From Promerops cafer (lineage: Eukaryota > Chordata > Aves > Passeriformes > Nectariniidae): a stretch of 64,000 nt of DNA. The translations under genes and the position numbers were made by a program. Positions 56,101-63,973 of the stretch are shown in pieces; positions within the stretch are counted from its first letter, which is position 1, and the number at the start of each line of letters is the position of its first letter. The stretch lies in contig VZSE01014389.1 in assembly GCA_013398275.1 (NCBI GenBank), positions 2,769,074-2,833,073 of the forward strand. The letters run 5' to 3'. The notes below the pieces were generated by a model. The model was not told the origin of the DNA. It did not search any database and worked only from the letters and a program-made list of their open reading frames with translations.

Positions 56101-56568
56101 AAACAAGGTATCCGTTTTGAAAAAAAAATGAATACTCTTCAAATAGTGATGTAAAACACATTTCAAAGGTACATTCATTAAAATAAAGCTGTTTTGTTTT
56201 TTTAATATTTTGTTTTTTGCCATTTTTCAGGGGGAAAAAAGTACTATAATTCACAGTTCTTAAAAAAGAGCTCTCTGTACAAAATCCACTGTGTTTTCCT
56301 GAAGAGTAACTTATGAGAAGTGTTTGAATTTTTTTGAACACCAAATTGAAGATTTTATTCTATGTAATTATACATGCTATTATCAGTTCTTTGAAATCTT
56401 TTCCTGTAAGAACAACACTCATAAATAAGTAAGACTGCTGATATATGTACATGAGGATTAACACTGACACCAAACAACATGGGAATGGTAAAACTGTGAC
56501 TATAAACTTTACACATACTTACCTTTACTGGATACCTCTGCATTTTGTTGCAACAAGGACATGGTCTC
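9163..56568 (-). CDS. ADGB: Androglobin (ADGB), partial gene, 22 confident exons on the minus strand
   Basis: Joining 22 exons from 56568 down to 9163 gives one open frame of 999 residues and a stop. Every intron has GT/AG borders and all phases agree. The domain order is that of androglobin, a roughly 1650-residue chimeric protein of ciliated and testis cells: end of a calpain-like protease core, beta-rich domain-III-like segment, globin helices C-H, an IQ calmodulin-binding motif, globin helices A-B, a second beta-rich region and a coiled-coil tail. Seen directly: the IQ motif in the exon at 39763, a Gln/His pair in the exon at 46751 at spacing fitting E7/F8, and the calpain-like TWITFEDF in the exon at 54763. 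The calpain catalytic residues are upstream of the window. Family knowledge links the protein to sperm flagellum formation. No other protein I know has this domain order, so the name is secure although no alignment was run. Confidence 0.93.
9941..10164. repeat. Duplicated segment, copy A (direct repeat of 15052-15273)
   Basis: This 224-bp segment matches 15052-15273 in the same orientation, 5.1 kb apart. The only difference I find is a TG dinucleotide present here near 9950 and absent in copy B. It is not a repeat family I recognise, and the flanks differ completely. Confidence 0.93.
10045..10092 (-). CDS. Candidate duplicated cassette exon (48 nt), copy A
   Basis: This is base-for-base the same as the candidate at 15154-15201, but inside the last ADGB intron. 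The flanking exons (11165 and 9163) are also joined in phase 0, so inclusion here would add the same 16 residues between YENLQ and ASLDE. Position inside the coiled coil makes a function here less likely than for copy B. Confidence 0.22.
10162..10194. repeat. Perfect inverted repeat, 14-bp stem and 5-nt loop
   Basis: AGTATTTCCATTAA and TTAATGGAAATACT flank the loop CAGTA. The stem begins three bases before the right edge of duplicated copy A, and copy B has no such hairpin. Confidence 0.9.
11165..11348 (-). CDS. ADGB: ADGB exon, coiled coil
   Basis: This 184-nt exon starts with one base completing an Arg codon and ends in phase 0 (CTGCAG|GTATGT). It encodes a long amphipathic helix rich in Gln, Glu and Lys, including ESIIQQQKKHKEEEMNHFRQ and ending YENLQ. 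The acceptor TTTCTTTCAG is strong. The helix probably continues into the terminal exon as one coiled coil. Confidence 0.92.
12210..12352 (+). mobile_element. tRNA-Ile-derived SINE with CR1-like tail
   Basis: The head follows a tRNA-Ile: A box TGGCTTAGTTGG at 12221-12232, anticodon-loop-like CTGATAA near 12246, and a decayed B box GGGATCAATCC at 12265-12275. The tail (GACTTGATGATCCTTGTGGG and then CCTTCCAACTCAGAATATTC) is that of a CR1 LINE 3' end, which would supply mobilisation. This architecture is that of TguSINE1 of songbirds. The copy is degraded and sits in an ADGB intron, antisense to the gene. Confidence 0.8.
12496..12583 (-). CDS. ADGB: ADGB exon
   Basis: This 88-nt exon lies between acceptor CTATAG and donor ATGAG|GTAAAC. 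Only one of the three frames is open, and it is the frame required by both neighbours. It encodes KQAPQTAVDSRLKTQQKKWE followed by LIDLSPYM. Confidence 0.88.
13630..13738 (-). CDS. ADGB: ADGB exon
   Basis: This 109-nt exon starts in phase 0 and ends with one spare base, with acceptor TCTGTAG and donor ACAG|GTAAGG. It encodes AFQERVRFINKYAVRDSEES and then an acidic, Ser/Thr-rich linker ending PSSGET. The first half looks helical. Confidence 0.9.
15052..15273. repeat. Duplicated segment, copy B
   Basis: This 222-bp partner of 9941-10164 lies in the intron between the ADGB exons at 15550 and 13630. Near identity across non-coding and coding-like parts means a recent duplication, gene conversion, or an assembly error. 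Confidence 0.93.
15154..15201 (-). CDS. Candidate ADGB cassette exon (48 nt), copy B
   Basis: Within the duplicated intronic segment at 15052-15273, the minus strand has an AG at TTCTATTGAG, 16 open codons (KYTAINMPKIMSPEEL) and donor CTG|GTACGT. It is phase 0 at both ends, as are the flanking exons at 15550 and 13630, so inclusion would keep frame. A 59-nt version starting at AACAG is also open but would not fit the phase. The acceptor is only moderate. It may be a real exon, a cassette exon, or chance. Confidence 0.4.
15550..15705 (-). CDS. ADGB: ADGB exon
   Basis: This 156-nt exon is exactly 52 codons, phase 0 at both ends, with acceptor CTTTCAG and donor GTCAAG|GTAATA. It begins PGDSNTPYWILRIVSEQKEA and ends WESAEPGRAVK. 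The region is highly charged and mostly helical in appearance. Confidence 0.92.
16034..16176. repeat. (CTCCT)n pyrimidine microsatellite with a 77-N gap
   Basis: Pentanucleotide CTCCT repeats run into an assembly gap at 16071-16147 and continue on its far side. True length is unknown. It lies in the ADGB intron between the exons at 17393 and 15550, where the transcript strand is the purine strand. Confidence 0.95.
17393..17502 (-). CDS. ADGB: ADGB exon
   Basis: This 110-nt exon is two bases plus 36 codons and encodes a Lys-rich stretch KKIANIPKSTRRSKDKAFEK ending SASLDSQ. The acceptor TTCTTTCCAAG was preferred over a second AG eight bases further in because it has the better pyrimidine tract and the phase left by the preceding exon. 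Confidence 0.87.
17503..24089. other. Large ADGB intron, 6.6 kb
   Basis: Mostly AT-rich sequence. It contains a 149-codon minus-strand open frame at 17591-18040 with no recognisable family and a small imperfect tandem repeat at about 18547-18597 (unit TATCTTTCACTTA). No exon fits the phase between its flanking exons. Confidence 0.6.
23230..23360. repeat. Imperfect TG / TATG-TACA simple repeat
   Basis: Alternating purine-pyrimidine tracts of TGTG, TATA and CATACATA occur here within the 6.6-kb ADGB intron. Open frames on both strands are by-products. Confidence 0.8.
24090..24201 (-). CDS. ADGB: ADGB exon
   Basis: This 112-nt exon starts in phase 0 after a poly-T acceptor (TTTTTTTTCACAG) and ends with one base before GTAGGT. 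It encodes SHQYSIQALVLHDSWPLTES and then a charged helix. The intron that follows it in the transcript is the largest seen here, about 6.6 kb. Confidence 0.9.
25372..25568 (-). CDS. ADGB: ADGB exon
   Basis: This 197-nt exon is two bases plus 65 codons. Two acceptors are possible; TTGCAG|TA is chosen because the preceding exon leaves one base and this acceptor has the better pyrimidine tract. The residues are KNLQIIQSSTMKGFETGRLK, a Ser/Lys linker, and an acidic end, SEYFENNVGSPQQ. Confidence 0.9.
25569..30550. other. ADGB intron, 5.0 kb
   Basis: AT-rich sequence without a recognised element. Plus-strand open frames at 26820-27158 and 27662-27913 have no splice context and no recognisable product. 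Confidence 0.5.
30551..30735 (-). CDS. ADGB: ADGB exon, beta-rich domain
   Basis: This 185-nt exon lies between acceptor CTCCTTAG and the strong donor GTGAGT. It encodes alternating beta-like segments, YFVKVAAPHSATLQVQTSNS followed by DVFIKLQVLDNEKE. The pattern resembles the C2-like beta sandwich of calpain domain III, here placed after the globin. That domain assignment is my inference. Confidence 0.93.
32345..32532 (-). CDS. ADGB: ADGB exon, beta-rich domain
   Basis: This 188-nt exon starts in phase 0 after CCCTTTCAG and leaves two bases before GTAAAT. It encodes KGYTFVAEAHTGDQPVAGGK, a WKLRF strand and then YYIPNKEFLLF. The Gly-Gly-Lys-Trp turn resembles the GxWxL strands of calpain-type beta sandwiches. 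Confidence 0.93.
32533..35644. other. ADGB intron, 3.1 kb
   Basis: No element recognised. A 101-codon minus-strand open frame at 34407-34712 was examined as an exon and rejected because the flanking exons already join in phase 0 without it. Confidence 0.5.
35645..35798 (-). CDS. ADGB: ADGB exon
   Basis: This 154-nt exon is one base plus 51 codons, donor AATAAG|GTAAAT. It encodes ETFIVPEDMLILTKVFTTIP, then RLHVLDNDTQEE and YKVAPHVYPKNK. It follows helices A-B of the permuted globin and begins the second beta-rich region. An ERVL-type LTR ends 77 bp upstream of its acceptor. Confidence 0.92.
35876..36483 (-). mobile_element. Solo LTR of an avian ERVL-type endogenous retrovirus
   Basis: Read on the minus strand it begins TGTTCTGGCTTTGGCTGG and ends GGGGTTAAACCATGGCA, the two ends of a very common avian ERVL LTR. 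Inside are the usual landmarks: the segment around CTAGTAGCTGG, a TATA box TATATAAA (plus 36197-36204), and a (GA)n run at 36057-36081. Its length of about 608 bp is near full. No matching target-site duplication is evident (AATAT left, AGTAC right). No coding region remains. It fills about three quarters of this ADGB intron in the same orientation as the gene. Confidence 0.85.
36197..36204 (-). promoter_or_regulatory. TATA box inside the ERVL LTR
   Basis: TATATAAA on the minus strand occupies the position of the LTR core promoter. It points toward the ADGB exon at 35645-35798, about 400 bp downstream. Confidence 0.55.
36609..36743 (-). CDS. ADGB: ADGB exon, globin helix B end and following segment
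   Basis: This 135-nt exon has tandem acceptors CAG and CAGAG; the first fits the phase. It encodes EIFKRNCNLAEKFPCYEDEW and then YADQPPNAWFLVF. The first part completes the A-B helix pair of the circularly permuted globin begun in the preceding exon. Confidence 0.92.
38287..38380 (-). CDS. ADGB: ADGB exon, globin helix A/B
   Basis: This 94-nt exon is two bases, 30 codons and two bases. It encodes a TKENTDVEETLKSLW lead-in and an amphipathic helix, TVIELNFEQCAVMLL. In ordinary globins this A-helix pattern is N-terminal; here it follows the IQ motif, which is the permutation that defines androglobin. Confidence 0.92.
39763..39951 (-). CDS. ADGB: ADGB exon with IQ motif
   Basis: This 189-nt exon holds a Ser-rich linker (SDRTSSFVDVTSSSIPSDRS) and then an IQ motif, IQAIWRGTYIR, coded at 39788-39820. 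IQ motifs bind calmodulin; in androglobin this one separates globin helices C-H from A-B. A longer open frame on the same strand is a shadow: it does not match the neighbouring phases. Confidence 0.94.
41016..41330 (-). mobile_element. CR1 LINE 3' fragment, degraded
   Basis: Plus-strand AATCACAGAATAATACAG, GGTCATCTGGTCCATTCC, and later TTTTCCTAATATCCAGCCTGA match the reversed 3' part of CR1, whose sense strand is therefore minus. It is 5'-truncated, as usual for CR1, and too diverged for coding. Confidence 0.8.
42501..42568. repeat. (CACAA)n microsatellite, about 13 units
   Basis: Near-perfect CACAA pentanucleotide repeats. They create a His-Asn-Thr-Thr-Gln repeat in plus-strand open frames, which is not a gene. 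Confidence 0.95.
45450..45588 (-). CDS. ADGB: ADGB exon, globin helices G/H
   Basis: This 139-nt exon begins in phase 0 with VFNNAFWYLIENVLDKKDLY, the G-helix equivalent, and runs through FAFRSFTLDF. It ends in an acidic loop, SGDDTVFS, that leads into the IQ linker. The donor is TCAG|GTAATA. Confidence 0.92.
46751..46918 (-). CDS. ADGB: ADGB exon, globin helices E-F (haem pocket)
   Basis: This 168-nt exon is exactly 56 codons, phase 0 at both ends. By eye, RFIEQATAILKAVGNVINNF aligns with a globin E helix, placing Gln (codon 46895-46897) at E7. ALKELEVAHC aligns with the F helix, placing His (codon 46799-46801) at F8. The two are 32 residues apart against 29 in myoglobin, so the EF corner is slightly longer. 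Gln at E7 instead of His is a reported androglobin trait. The acceptor TTCTCTTTCCTCAG is strong. Confidence 0.95.
48354..48468 (-). CDS. ADGB: ADGB exon, beta strands and start of globin part
   Basis: This 115-nt exon is one base plus 38 codons. It encodes RHILLFTVTCPIGHHIQL, a strand pair typical of the end of a calpain domain III, and then FGEEDAVMPALQK, which begins the helical globin region. The acceptor is preceded by a nine-T run. Confidence 0.92.
49941..50073 (-). CDS. ADGB: ADGB exon, domain-III-like segment
   Basis: This 133-nt exon is two bases, 43 codons and two bases. It encodes TKQECSGGVLRVEYFSWKSV, then PGELVLKMHTSATKATVVNLPV. Its upstream pyrimidine tract is formed by a (GTTTT)n microsatellite; see the repeat at 50084. 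Confidence 0.92.
50084..50127. repeat. (AAAAC)n microsatellite abutting an ADGB splice acceptor
   Basis: AAAAC units with two CACAAC interruptions lie 11 bases from the acceptor of the exon at 49941-50073. On the transcript strand this is (GTTTT)n and supplies the pyrimidine tract. Confidence 0.93.
51109..51211 (-). CDS. ADGB: ADGB exon
   Basis: This 103-nt exon is 34 codons plus one base, acceptor TTCTATACAG and donor GAAG|GTAAGG. It encodes SSDEEVFYYLLVDSLMPIEI and then LVSFSALVHWYVTE, hydrophobic strands of the domain-III-like region. Confidence 0.92.
52833..52896 (-). CDS. ADGB: ADGB short exon
   Basis: This 64-nt exon is one base plus 21 codons, acceptor TTCTTCTTAG and donor TTTAAG|GTAAAT. 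It encodes NLYVFHKPHTYAYNYQKTCF plus Lys. It directly continues the calpain-core C-terminus found in the preceding exon. Confidence 0.88.
54763..54928 (-). CDS. ADGB: ADGB exon, end of calpain-like core
   Basis: This 166-nt exon encodes an acidic low-complexity linker (EHDNISLDAKQMSERADTDM and onward), then RETWITFEDFCVCF. The latter resembles the FWxSFxDFxxxF motif that closes the protease core of calpains, so the catalytic Cys/His/Asn part should lie upstream, outside the window. The donor CA|GTAAGG leaves two bases. Confidence 0.9.
56523..56568 (-). CDS. ADGB: ADGB short exon
   Basis: This 46-nt exon is 15 codons plus one base, encoding ETMSLLQQNAEVSSK. The donor AAAG|GTAAGT is optimal. 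The phase joins the next exon to give a Glu codon. Only one frame is compatible with the downstream exon. Confidence 0.8.
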
Positions 56569-58069
56569 CTATACAGTGAAAAAACAAAACAAGTAAAAGT
56601 AATGACAGTGATTATAATCTTGCATTATTTTGTTAGAGAAAATATCTGATTTTGGAGCAGTCCTTCCAGAGACAGAGAAACAAGCTGGTAAGTTATCACC
56701 ATGGGTTTGGGCTGGGTTTTTAAATGAAAAATAAAAGTAGCAAATTTCATCATAATACCTACATACATATCACCAACAGACAGATTGATGTTTTTCTAAA
56801 GTACATGCTATCTGCAATGTGAGATAAAAGCTGTTTCATATACCTACCACTTCACTATTAAAATAATGTTCTTTGATACTACTGCATTTTGACAATAAAG
56901 TAAGTTTTATTCTAAAAACTAATATTCCTATTCTACAAACAATTCCATTTTTTTCTGTTTCCATTCTTGAAAAATATATAGAGGACTCCTTTTCCAACAA
57001 GCATTTCTTGCTGTGCAAGCGACAGTACACAACTGTCATTAACAATGGCATCCTTGAGTACAATAGCATATTTTGTTTTCTATCACTGTATAAATGAAAA
57101 GTATCCTCTTTTTTAATGCTTTTGGCAAACAATTTCATCCTGATCAACCCCAGCTCCAAGCTAGAATTGCTGAACTAATATGAATACAATATAGCTGCTT
57201 ACACTTGAAGTTCAAATGAAGTTAGCCAGCCTTTCAGAAAGTCCACTCATTAAATTTATAAAGACAGTGTTCTTGTCTTTGAGAGATTAAAATCTTTGAT
57301 TTAAAAATGTGAGCCTAGTCGCCCTTCCTTCCGACTGCCCTCTTGTCTGCAATATGACATACACTGCAAGAGTCACTTCCACCTCTTTTTTTTTTCCTTC
57401 GCGAGGTTGGGCAGGAGAAAGACATTGCACAGTTTCCAGTTTACTTCCTATTTGAATGTGGTACTATTAATGGCTTAGCTGGACTAGCTTTGCCTTTGCA
57501 AAGACAAATATTAAAGCCTAAAAAGGATATTACAAACAAGTTTGCAAGCTTCCTTTCGTCCCAGGTCTCCCTTTACCTAGATTTGTCACCCTTGACTCCT
57601 CATATATACCCTCATATATCTTTACATGTGTCAAAGGTTCTGCCGCTGAGGTTGGTAACATTGACCTGGCCCAGCAGCTGGACACACACAGTGATTTTCT
57701 GTTCTGCATTTCAAAGAGGAGCTGTGGGAGCTGTGCTGACTTGGAGCTTTTATGCTTTTTCAGTACAGTCAAGACATATATTTGGAGGGGCAGACTGACA
57801 TAATTTAGACAGTCTCAGTTAGACTGGATGGCAGGTCACAACAGTACTGAAATCTTGTACAAGGTGATTGTGCTGGAAATACAGGTCTGCCTCAAGCCTC
57901 CTATTACAGACTACCCCGCATACACTATGGGAAAGGACCTGTGAATGCTTCCTTAGAGGAAAACCTTATGGCTTCCTACTTTAATTTCTAGCTCCAGTAA
58001 AAGTCTTCCTGCAGCATTTTACAGAATCTCTATGGGCTCAGGATGTGGGAACAGACTCAGGAATCTCAC

Positions 58070-58100
58070 CTCTGGCAAAATTTTAGGTGTTTGATATTCT
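58070..58100 (-). CDS. ADGB: Candidate ADGB micro-exon (31 nt)
   Basis: This 31-nt stretch sits between an excellent pyrimidine-rich acceptor (CTCTTTCCTTTGTTAATTCAG) and donor GAG|GTGAGA. It reads one base plus EYQTPKILPE and ends in phase 0, which is what the next exon needs. Its shortness makes chance possible. Tandem acceptors CAG and CAGAG would allow two starting phases. Confidence 0.5.
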
Positions 58101-59973
58101 CTGAATTAACAAAGGAAAGAGCTGAGCAAATAAACTACAGATTTAAGAGTCTCTATCCCAAAGCTGGAAGCATCAAATAACTTAATACAAATAATTTAAC
58201 TGTAATATTGTCTATTATGGGAATTTGGAAGTCCCATTTTTGCACAGCACAAATCTGAAATTCTATTCCAAGTCTGTTACAGTTTTTTTAAATGTTCATG
58301 AGTCAAAGCTGGGGACAGATATAATATTAAGAGCAATTAAGATAAAAATTAAGACACTGCTGAATTGTTGTCTTGGGTTAAGAATTTAATAATTGAAATA
58401 TATTGCATTTCACAGTTATTTTTAAGATTAATTTCTTGTTTTTATATGAGCTGAAAAGGACACTATAGGATCCTGCAAATATCCATGTACTTCAGCTCCT
58501 GTTTCCAGAATTCTGTACACACAACTGTTCAGAACAAGTCAAACTGTGATCACTTGCCATGTCACATTGAGAGTCATGTCCCAGCATATGAGTCTGAAAA
58601 GTTACGTGGACTATCTCTTCCCTTTAAACTGTGACTTTGGAAGCACACATGCACAGAGCTGTCATATTTGTCCATGTGAGCCTACAACTTTCAAGATTCC
58701 AATGTTGCCAAACTTCTTGTAGGAGTCACAGATTTACCAAACAGATACATGTCAGCAATTTATTGAGTTTCTTCTCAAAAATCCTGGGCATGTCCAAAGT
58801 ATACAAAGTGTGAGATCTACTGTATAAGCCTTGGAGACTGCAGCATCTGTACAAGAAGTCCAGCACTTTCTGCCCAATATACTGCTCATGGACAGTACAC
58901 ATGATCCACGCTTCTAGTATGGACATAATGTAGGTTAATACAGAGCTACTTTGTCAGTACTAACAGCTGGCAGCAGGAAAGCCTGGAGAGATACAGAAAA
59001 TCCTCAAAAACTGCATCAACAGAATTTCCAGCAAAGAAGGAGAATGTGGCCTGGAAAATCTGGATGTTTCGTAACGTCATGCAGTCTGAGCTGTGAAACC
59101 AGTCTAACCACAGCTGTGCAGAGATTCCCACAGGCTCCTTTACTCCGTTTTTGGAGCACAAACATAACACAGTCAAAAGCTGTCTGCTTTTTCAATGGTG
59201 CAGGATGTGTTTGTCTACCTAATCTTCACTGACTTGGAGACAACTGGAGTGTCAAGAAAGTTCTCATTCTTTTAAACTATTGCCTCATGTACCATGTCTA
59301 AGACGTTGGCACAGAAATAGAAAATAAAGGCATTTTTCCTTCTCAATGAACACACACTGCCTGAAAAGTCAGCTCTGCTGTCACAGTATCTTATAAAGAA
59401 ATAAATTAGAGAATACTTAGATCCAGCTGTGAACATGGAACAATGCACACAGTTAGATTCTGGGAGAAATGCTCTTCTTGTTCTTCCTTCAATGAATGGC
59501 AAATTTGAATGAAAATTCTGTAGATAACTTAAAATTCTAATTTATCATCTCTTATGTTTCATAATCATTAATGCATGTTTGTAAAAAAAAAGGTAATTTA
59601 TAAATTTATAGCTATCTTGTTACATTCAAGGATTCATTCATATTTTTCAGCCTCCTAACATTAGCTATATTTTTATTTTATTCAAATCTACCAAGTAATA
59701 CATTTTAAAATTTAACTGATAGTCTTATAAAAACAGTAGCCTTTTCTATTGTACAAATGATGCATGGCAAAACTTAACACATCGGTTTTTCTGTGAAAAA
59801 CAGAAGTCTTCAAAAAATAATCTCTCTGAATATAACTGCAGGTGAAGGAATAAAGTTTCAGGTGCTCTATTTTTAAGATAAAAAATCCATTTCAATTCCT
59901 TCAAAATGACAAAGATGACCAAAATATTTCTTAAGATCTAAACCTGTATTAAATTTCAAGGTTTGATGTTTAC

Positions 59974-60005
59974 CTGAGAGTTACATCATCAAAGAGTTTT
60001 TGCAT
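59974..60005 (-). CDS. ADGB: Candidate ADGB micro-exon (32 nt)
   Basis: This 32-nt stretch reads MQKLFDDVTL plus two bases before the good donor CTCAG|GTAAAC. Those two bases join the candidate exon at 58070 to give Arg. The acceptor ACTGTAG has a poor pyrimidine tract and is preceded by an A-run, so this is the weakest link in the chain. Confidence 0.33.
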
Positions 60006-63000
60006 CTACAGTCATTTGGACAGTCTTTTTTTTTTATTCCTCAGTCACTGTGTTCACTAAATGGAATATCAGTTCTCATTTTAGCTGTGATGTGAGAGTA
60101 GGTAACAGAGGTGGGTTTTGAAAAAAGGCAATGTTACAAAAGAACAAACATCTGCAAAGCTCTGTGTGGAAGGGCTTAGCAGCTGGTCTGCAGGTCAAAC
60201 AACTGAGCAAAAGAAGAAATCTATAAAATACAAGTTTATCCATAGCAAGGAAGAAAACAAGGCCATTAGCATGGAAACCAATAAAATAGACACATAAGGG
60301 GTATTTGCAGTTAGGGGATACGAGCCTCAGTGAGCAGCACACGTGCCTTAATAATCTGTTGTAAACTCTTGCCAATTAATTATTAACATTAATTGCTTTG
60401 TACCAATAGAATACAATGAGCTATTGCTTTGTCCAATTAATATAATGAGCTGTTTTGATGTACCTAAGAACTTCAGATCATGCTTTGGTAGGGGTGTAAA
60501 ACTTGAGAACATCTTGTAATAGAGAAGAAGCCATTGTCTCTGCACAAGTGTGTGTGTATGTCGTGTATCCGTCTCAACAGCGACAGCTGTGCACACACTG
60601 AGATATAGAAATAGCTTAAAAATACTGGATTACTAATTTGGCATCTCTTTTATTCAGTCTCTAATGTTGAATCTGCCCAATATGTATGTGCAAGTAGATA
60701 ACTGTGGGCCCATCCAAGTGTCTCTATGCCACAAATGTCTAAATTCCTCTTTTCAAGTCCTTTTTCTAATTCATGCGCCTCATATGTCATGTAATTTTTC
60801 CCTGAAAATAATAAGCAGGGAATTTCCATTTTATGCAGTTTTATCCATTTTTCAAAATGATAAAATTTGTAAAGGCAATGGATTTTTTTAATATCCTACC
60901 TATCTCTTCTGGTGACTAAATTCCAATTCACAGCACTTATGAAATACAACACAAGAAGGATTGGAGTGAAAAGAACAAAAAGCTTATGACACAACAGTTG
61001 GTAATGTTTATGGGGAACATGAAAAGAGCACACAACAAAGCATGCAAATTAAATAAACTGGTATGAGTTGCACATGAGAATATAAGACTGAGTTTGAATA
61101 TATAATGGACAAACTGAAGTAAGAAACATGAAAGAAACATGAACATTAAAGAACAAGTGTTTTGTATTTGTGTCACTGGGAGAGAGTAGAGACTCTAACA
61201 CTTTTGCTCCAGAAATTAGCATTGCCAGGGAGCTTGACACTGAAGAAGCCACAAGGAGAAATATGAGTGCTCTGCTTAAGATGTATGAACATAGCAATCA
61301 GGTCAGTATATTAAAATATCTACTAGCCATTGCACATACTGATGGTAAACATATTCTGATTTTCTTGCTTTGCATTTCCTCAAACAGAACACATAGAGCT
61401 TTACTTTCAATGGAATTGGAGATAACTTCTATCGAAAAATTCATCCCAATGAAGAATATTCAAGTAGGCTTTTGAATGGCAGATCTACAAGGAAACACTA
61501 CTCCAGGATAATCTTTTTCTTGAAAGCGTTTGACAAAATTACTGTAGCAAAAATCTGCAAGACTGTGCAATTTACATATGATGATGGTTTTTGTTTTTTC
61601 CTGGCTACAAAATACTTTCACATGTATTTCAATGTGTCCTACACTTATGAATTACTTCTTATTGAACAAGAATAAAAGAGAGCCTCTCCATCTAAGAATT
61701 TAGCCCTATGTTACAGAGTTTTAAACAAAAAATTAACAAAATGCATTTTCTTAAGAACAGTGAGTCAAGATCAATTTAACTACCAAAATTAGATATTTTT
61801 AATATTTTTTCCTAATGCAAATCCAAATGCTTCCAGGACCATAAAATCATTAAATGGGAAAGTCAGAGGAAAAAAAAAAAAGTTTGAAAAATTCAATAAT
61901 GAAGCATTTCTATTTTTTGGCATGTATACTTTGAGGACATGAGGGATAATGGCATGTCTTTCAACTTCATATTTTTCAAAGAAGGTACATCCAGCTCCTA
62001 GAATTTTGTCTTTCATGTGTTATTAGTCTCTGTTTCTGTGACAACAGACCTTAGGAACAGTGAATCAGATATTCAATAATGTTACTTCATGCAGTTTACA
62101 TCAGAGTGAATTGAAATATGCCAATTTAAACTTGACGAGCATCTGGCATAGCACCTGACTGAATTTCAGTCATCTTAAAGCATAAAACTGCTGTATCCCA
62201 AAGCTTTACCAAATCTGTATCAAAGGTTTAAAGCAGATGTCTCCTGACTAGTAATCACACAGTTTAAAATGGAGACAAAGTTATTCACATTCAGTATATT
62301 GCAATACGAAATTCTAAAAATTAGCAATAAGAGTGAATTTGGGATATCAAAGTTTCTCTTTCAGTGTTTGCATTTTTAATCACTAATTGACTTGTTTTTA
62401 GAAAGTATATATTATTATATCAAGTTTTAAAATTACAGAAAGCAAGCTCTTCCTTTAAGAATTTGCCAAAGGTATCCACATAATTTTGTTGATGAAAAGA
62501 TTTAATATGTGAATAAAAGAAGATTGTTCTCCAAGTTAAAAAATTTTTTCTTTTCCAATCTGTAAACATGAAGTTTTACTTGCATACTTTAGCTATTAAC
62601 AGGCATAGCATTTTTCAGCTGAGGTTTAAATTGAGGCAAAAGTAAAGTTCATGCACAAGTCAATTAGCTGCTTATAACTTCTTACATTTCATGTCTAAAT
62701 CAGATTGCCCTCTGCCTACATCACATTCATGTCTTCTTTCAACCATTCCAGTTTTATCAGTGCCTCTCTTATGTATTTTCATACTCGCCCTTGTCTCTCC
62801 TTCACTACATGTCCTACTGTGATAGATCAGCCTTGTAAATCACTCTTGGACTAGGGGCGAAAATCTAAGGGATGTATCACACTCTTTTGATGCTTCCCGC
62901 ACATGAACTTCTATTAATTTGCAACTAGCTAAATCTGTAGTTCTACACCTAGAGACTGAAGTAATGAAAACAATAATTATTATATGCTATAAGATAGATG

Positions 63001-63006
63001 CTACGT
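60006..63006. other. Probable ADGB intron, no exon identified
   Basis: If ADGB continues upstream this is intronic. I saw no exon with matching phase. A splice-like stretch ending at a donor near 60466 is open only in a phase that does not join the candidate exon at 59974. Confidence 0.4.
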
Positions 63007-63314
63007 TGTTTTAGGGTGATTTTATGATGCTTGTATTTCTAATCGTCTGTTCTGTTTCTGTTGGATATTAAGTTTTGCACTTTTAAGATTAGTTCTGAGA
63101 GTGAAGGGGGGATAAGAAGCGCGTAGTTTGTTTGCAGAAATTGCAATTGCTCTTTCGCATTGTTTCTACTGGTGCGAGTTGTTTGCAGCACGGACAGAGA
63201 GAAAGAGCTTTCCTTTGCTTTTAGTTAGGTTTTTAGCTAGCTGAAGCAGACACGTTTTTTGGACTGCAATTTTTTTTTTTTTTTTTTTTTGGAATGGTTC
63301 AGACTTGTTTTGGA

Positions 63315-63643
63315 CTGAAAATTTAGAAAAAATATCAGAAGTTCACACTTGTGGCCTATCGGGGCTTGGGACACAACATTTTTTAGAGCAGGAGGGATTG
63401 ATAAGAGACTGAGTGAGTTGAGCTACACTCCACAAAGAGGACTTTTTGAATTTGCCATCTCTTCAGAGCAACAAGAGGTTCTATTGTTTAATATTATTCA
63501 TTTTTTTCATGTTTGTGAATATTTTGCTTGTTAAATAAACAGTTTTTTCTCCTTTTTCCAAGGAAATCTTTCCTGAACCAGTGGGGAGGAGGGGCTGCTT
63601 GAATTTGCTTTCTAGACAGACCCCATTTGGAGGTTTCCTTCCA
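63315..63643. repeat. 329-bp block, first copy
   Basis: Identical to 63645-63973 (period 330) except c/a at 63551 and 63881. The copies are separated only by one N at 63644. Confidence 0.95.
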
Positions 63644-63644
63644 N

Positions 63645-63973
63645 CTGAAAATTTAGAAAAAATATCAGAAGTTCACACTTGTGGCCTATCGGGGCTTGGG
63701 ACACAACATTTTTTAGAGCAGGAGGGATTGATAAGAGACTGAGTGAGTTGAGCTACACTCCACAAAGAGGACTTTTTGAATTTGCCATCTCTTCAGAGCA
63801 ACAAGAGGTTCTATTGTTTAATATTATTCATTTTTTTCATGTTTGTGAATATTTTGCTTGTTAAATAAACAGTTTTTTCTACTTTTTCCAAGGAAATCTT
63901 TCCTGAACCAGTGGGGAGGAGGGGCTGCTTGAATTTGCTTTCTAGACAGACCCCATTTGGAGGTTTCCTTCCA
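63645..63973. repeat. 329-bp block, second copy
   Basis: Second copy of the block at 63315-63643. The lone N between them suggests two contig ends placed side by side without merging their overlap. Confidence 0.95.

Noticed and set aside
57490..57798. Overlapping open frames on both strands, with a donor-like GTAAAG on the minus strand
   Set aside because: As an ADGB exon it would end with one spare base, which does not fit the next exon; no recognisable product on either strand.
60467..60570. Possible minus-strand exon ending LPKHDLKFL before GTACAT
   Set aside because: Only open when leaving one base, incompatible with the candidate exon at 59974; its upstream part is a CA simple repeat. 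It could join 58070 only by using the second of two tandem acceptors.
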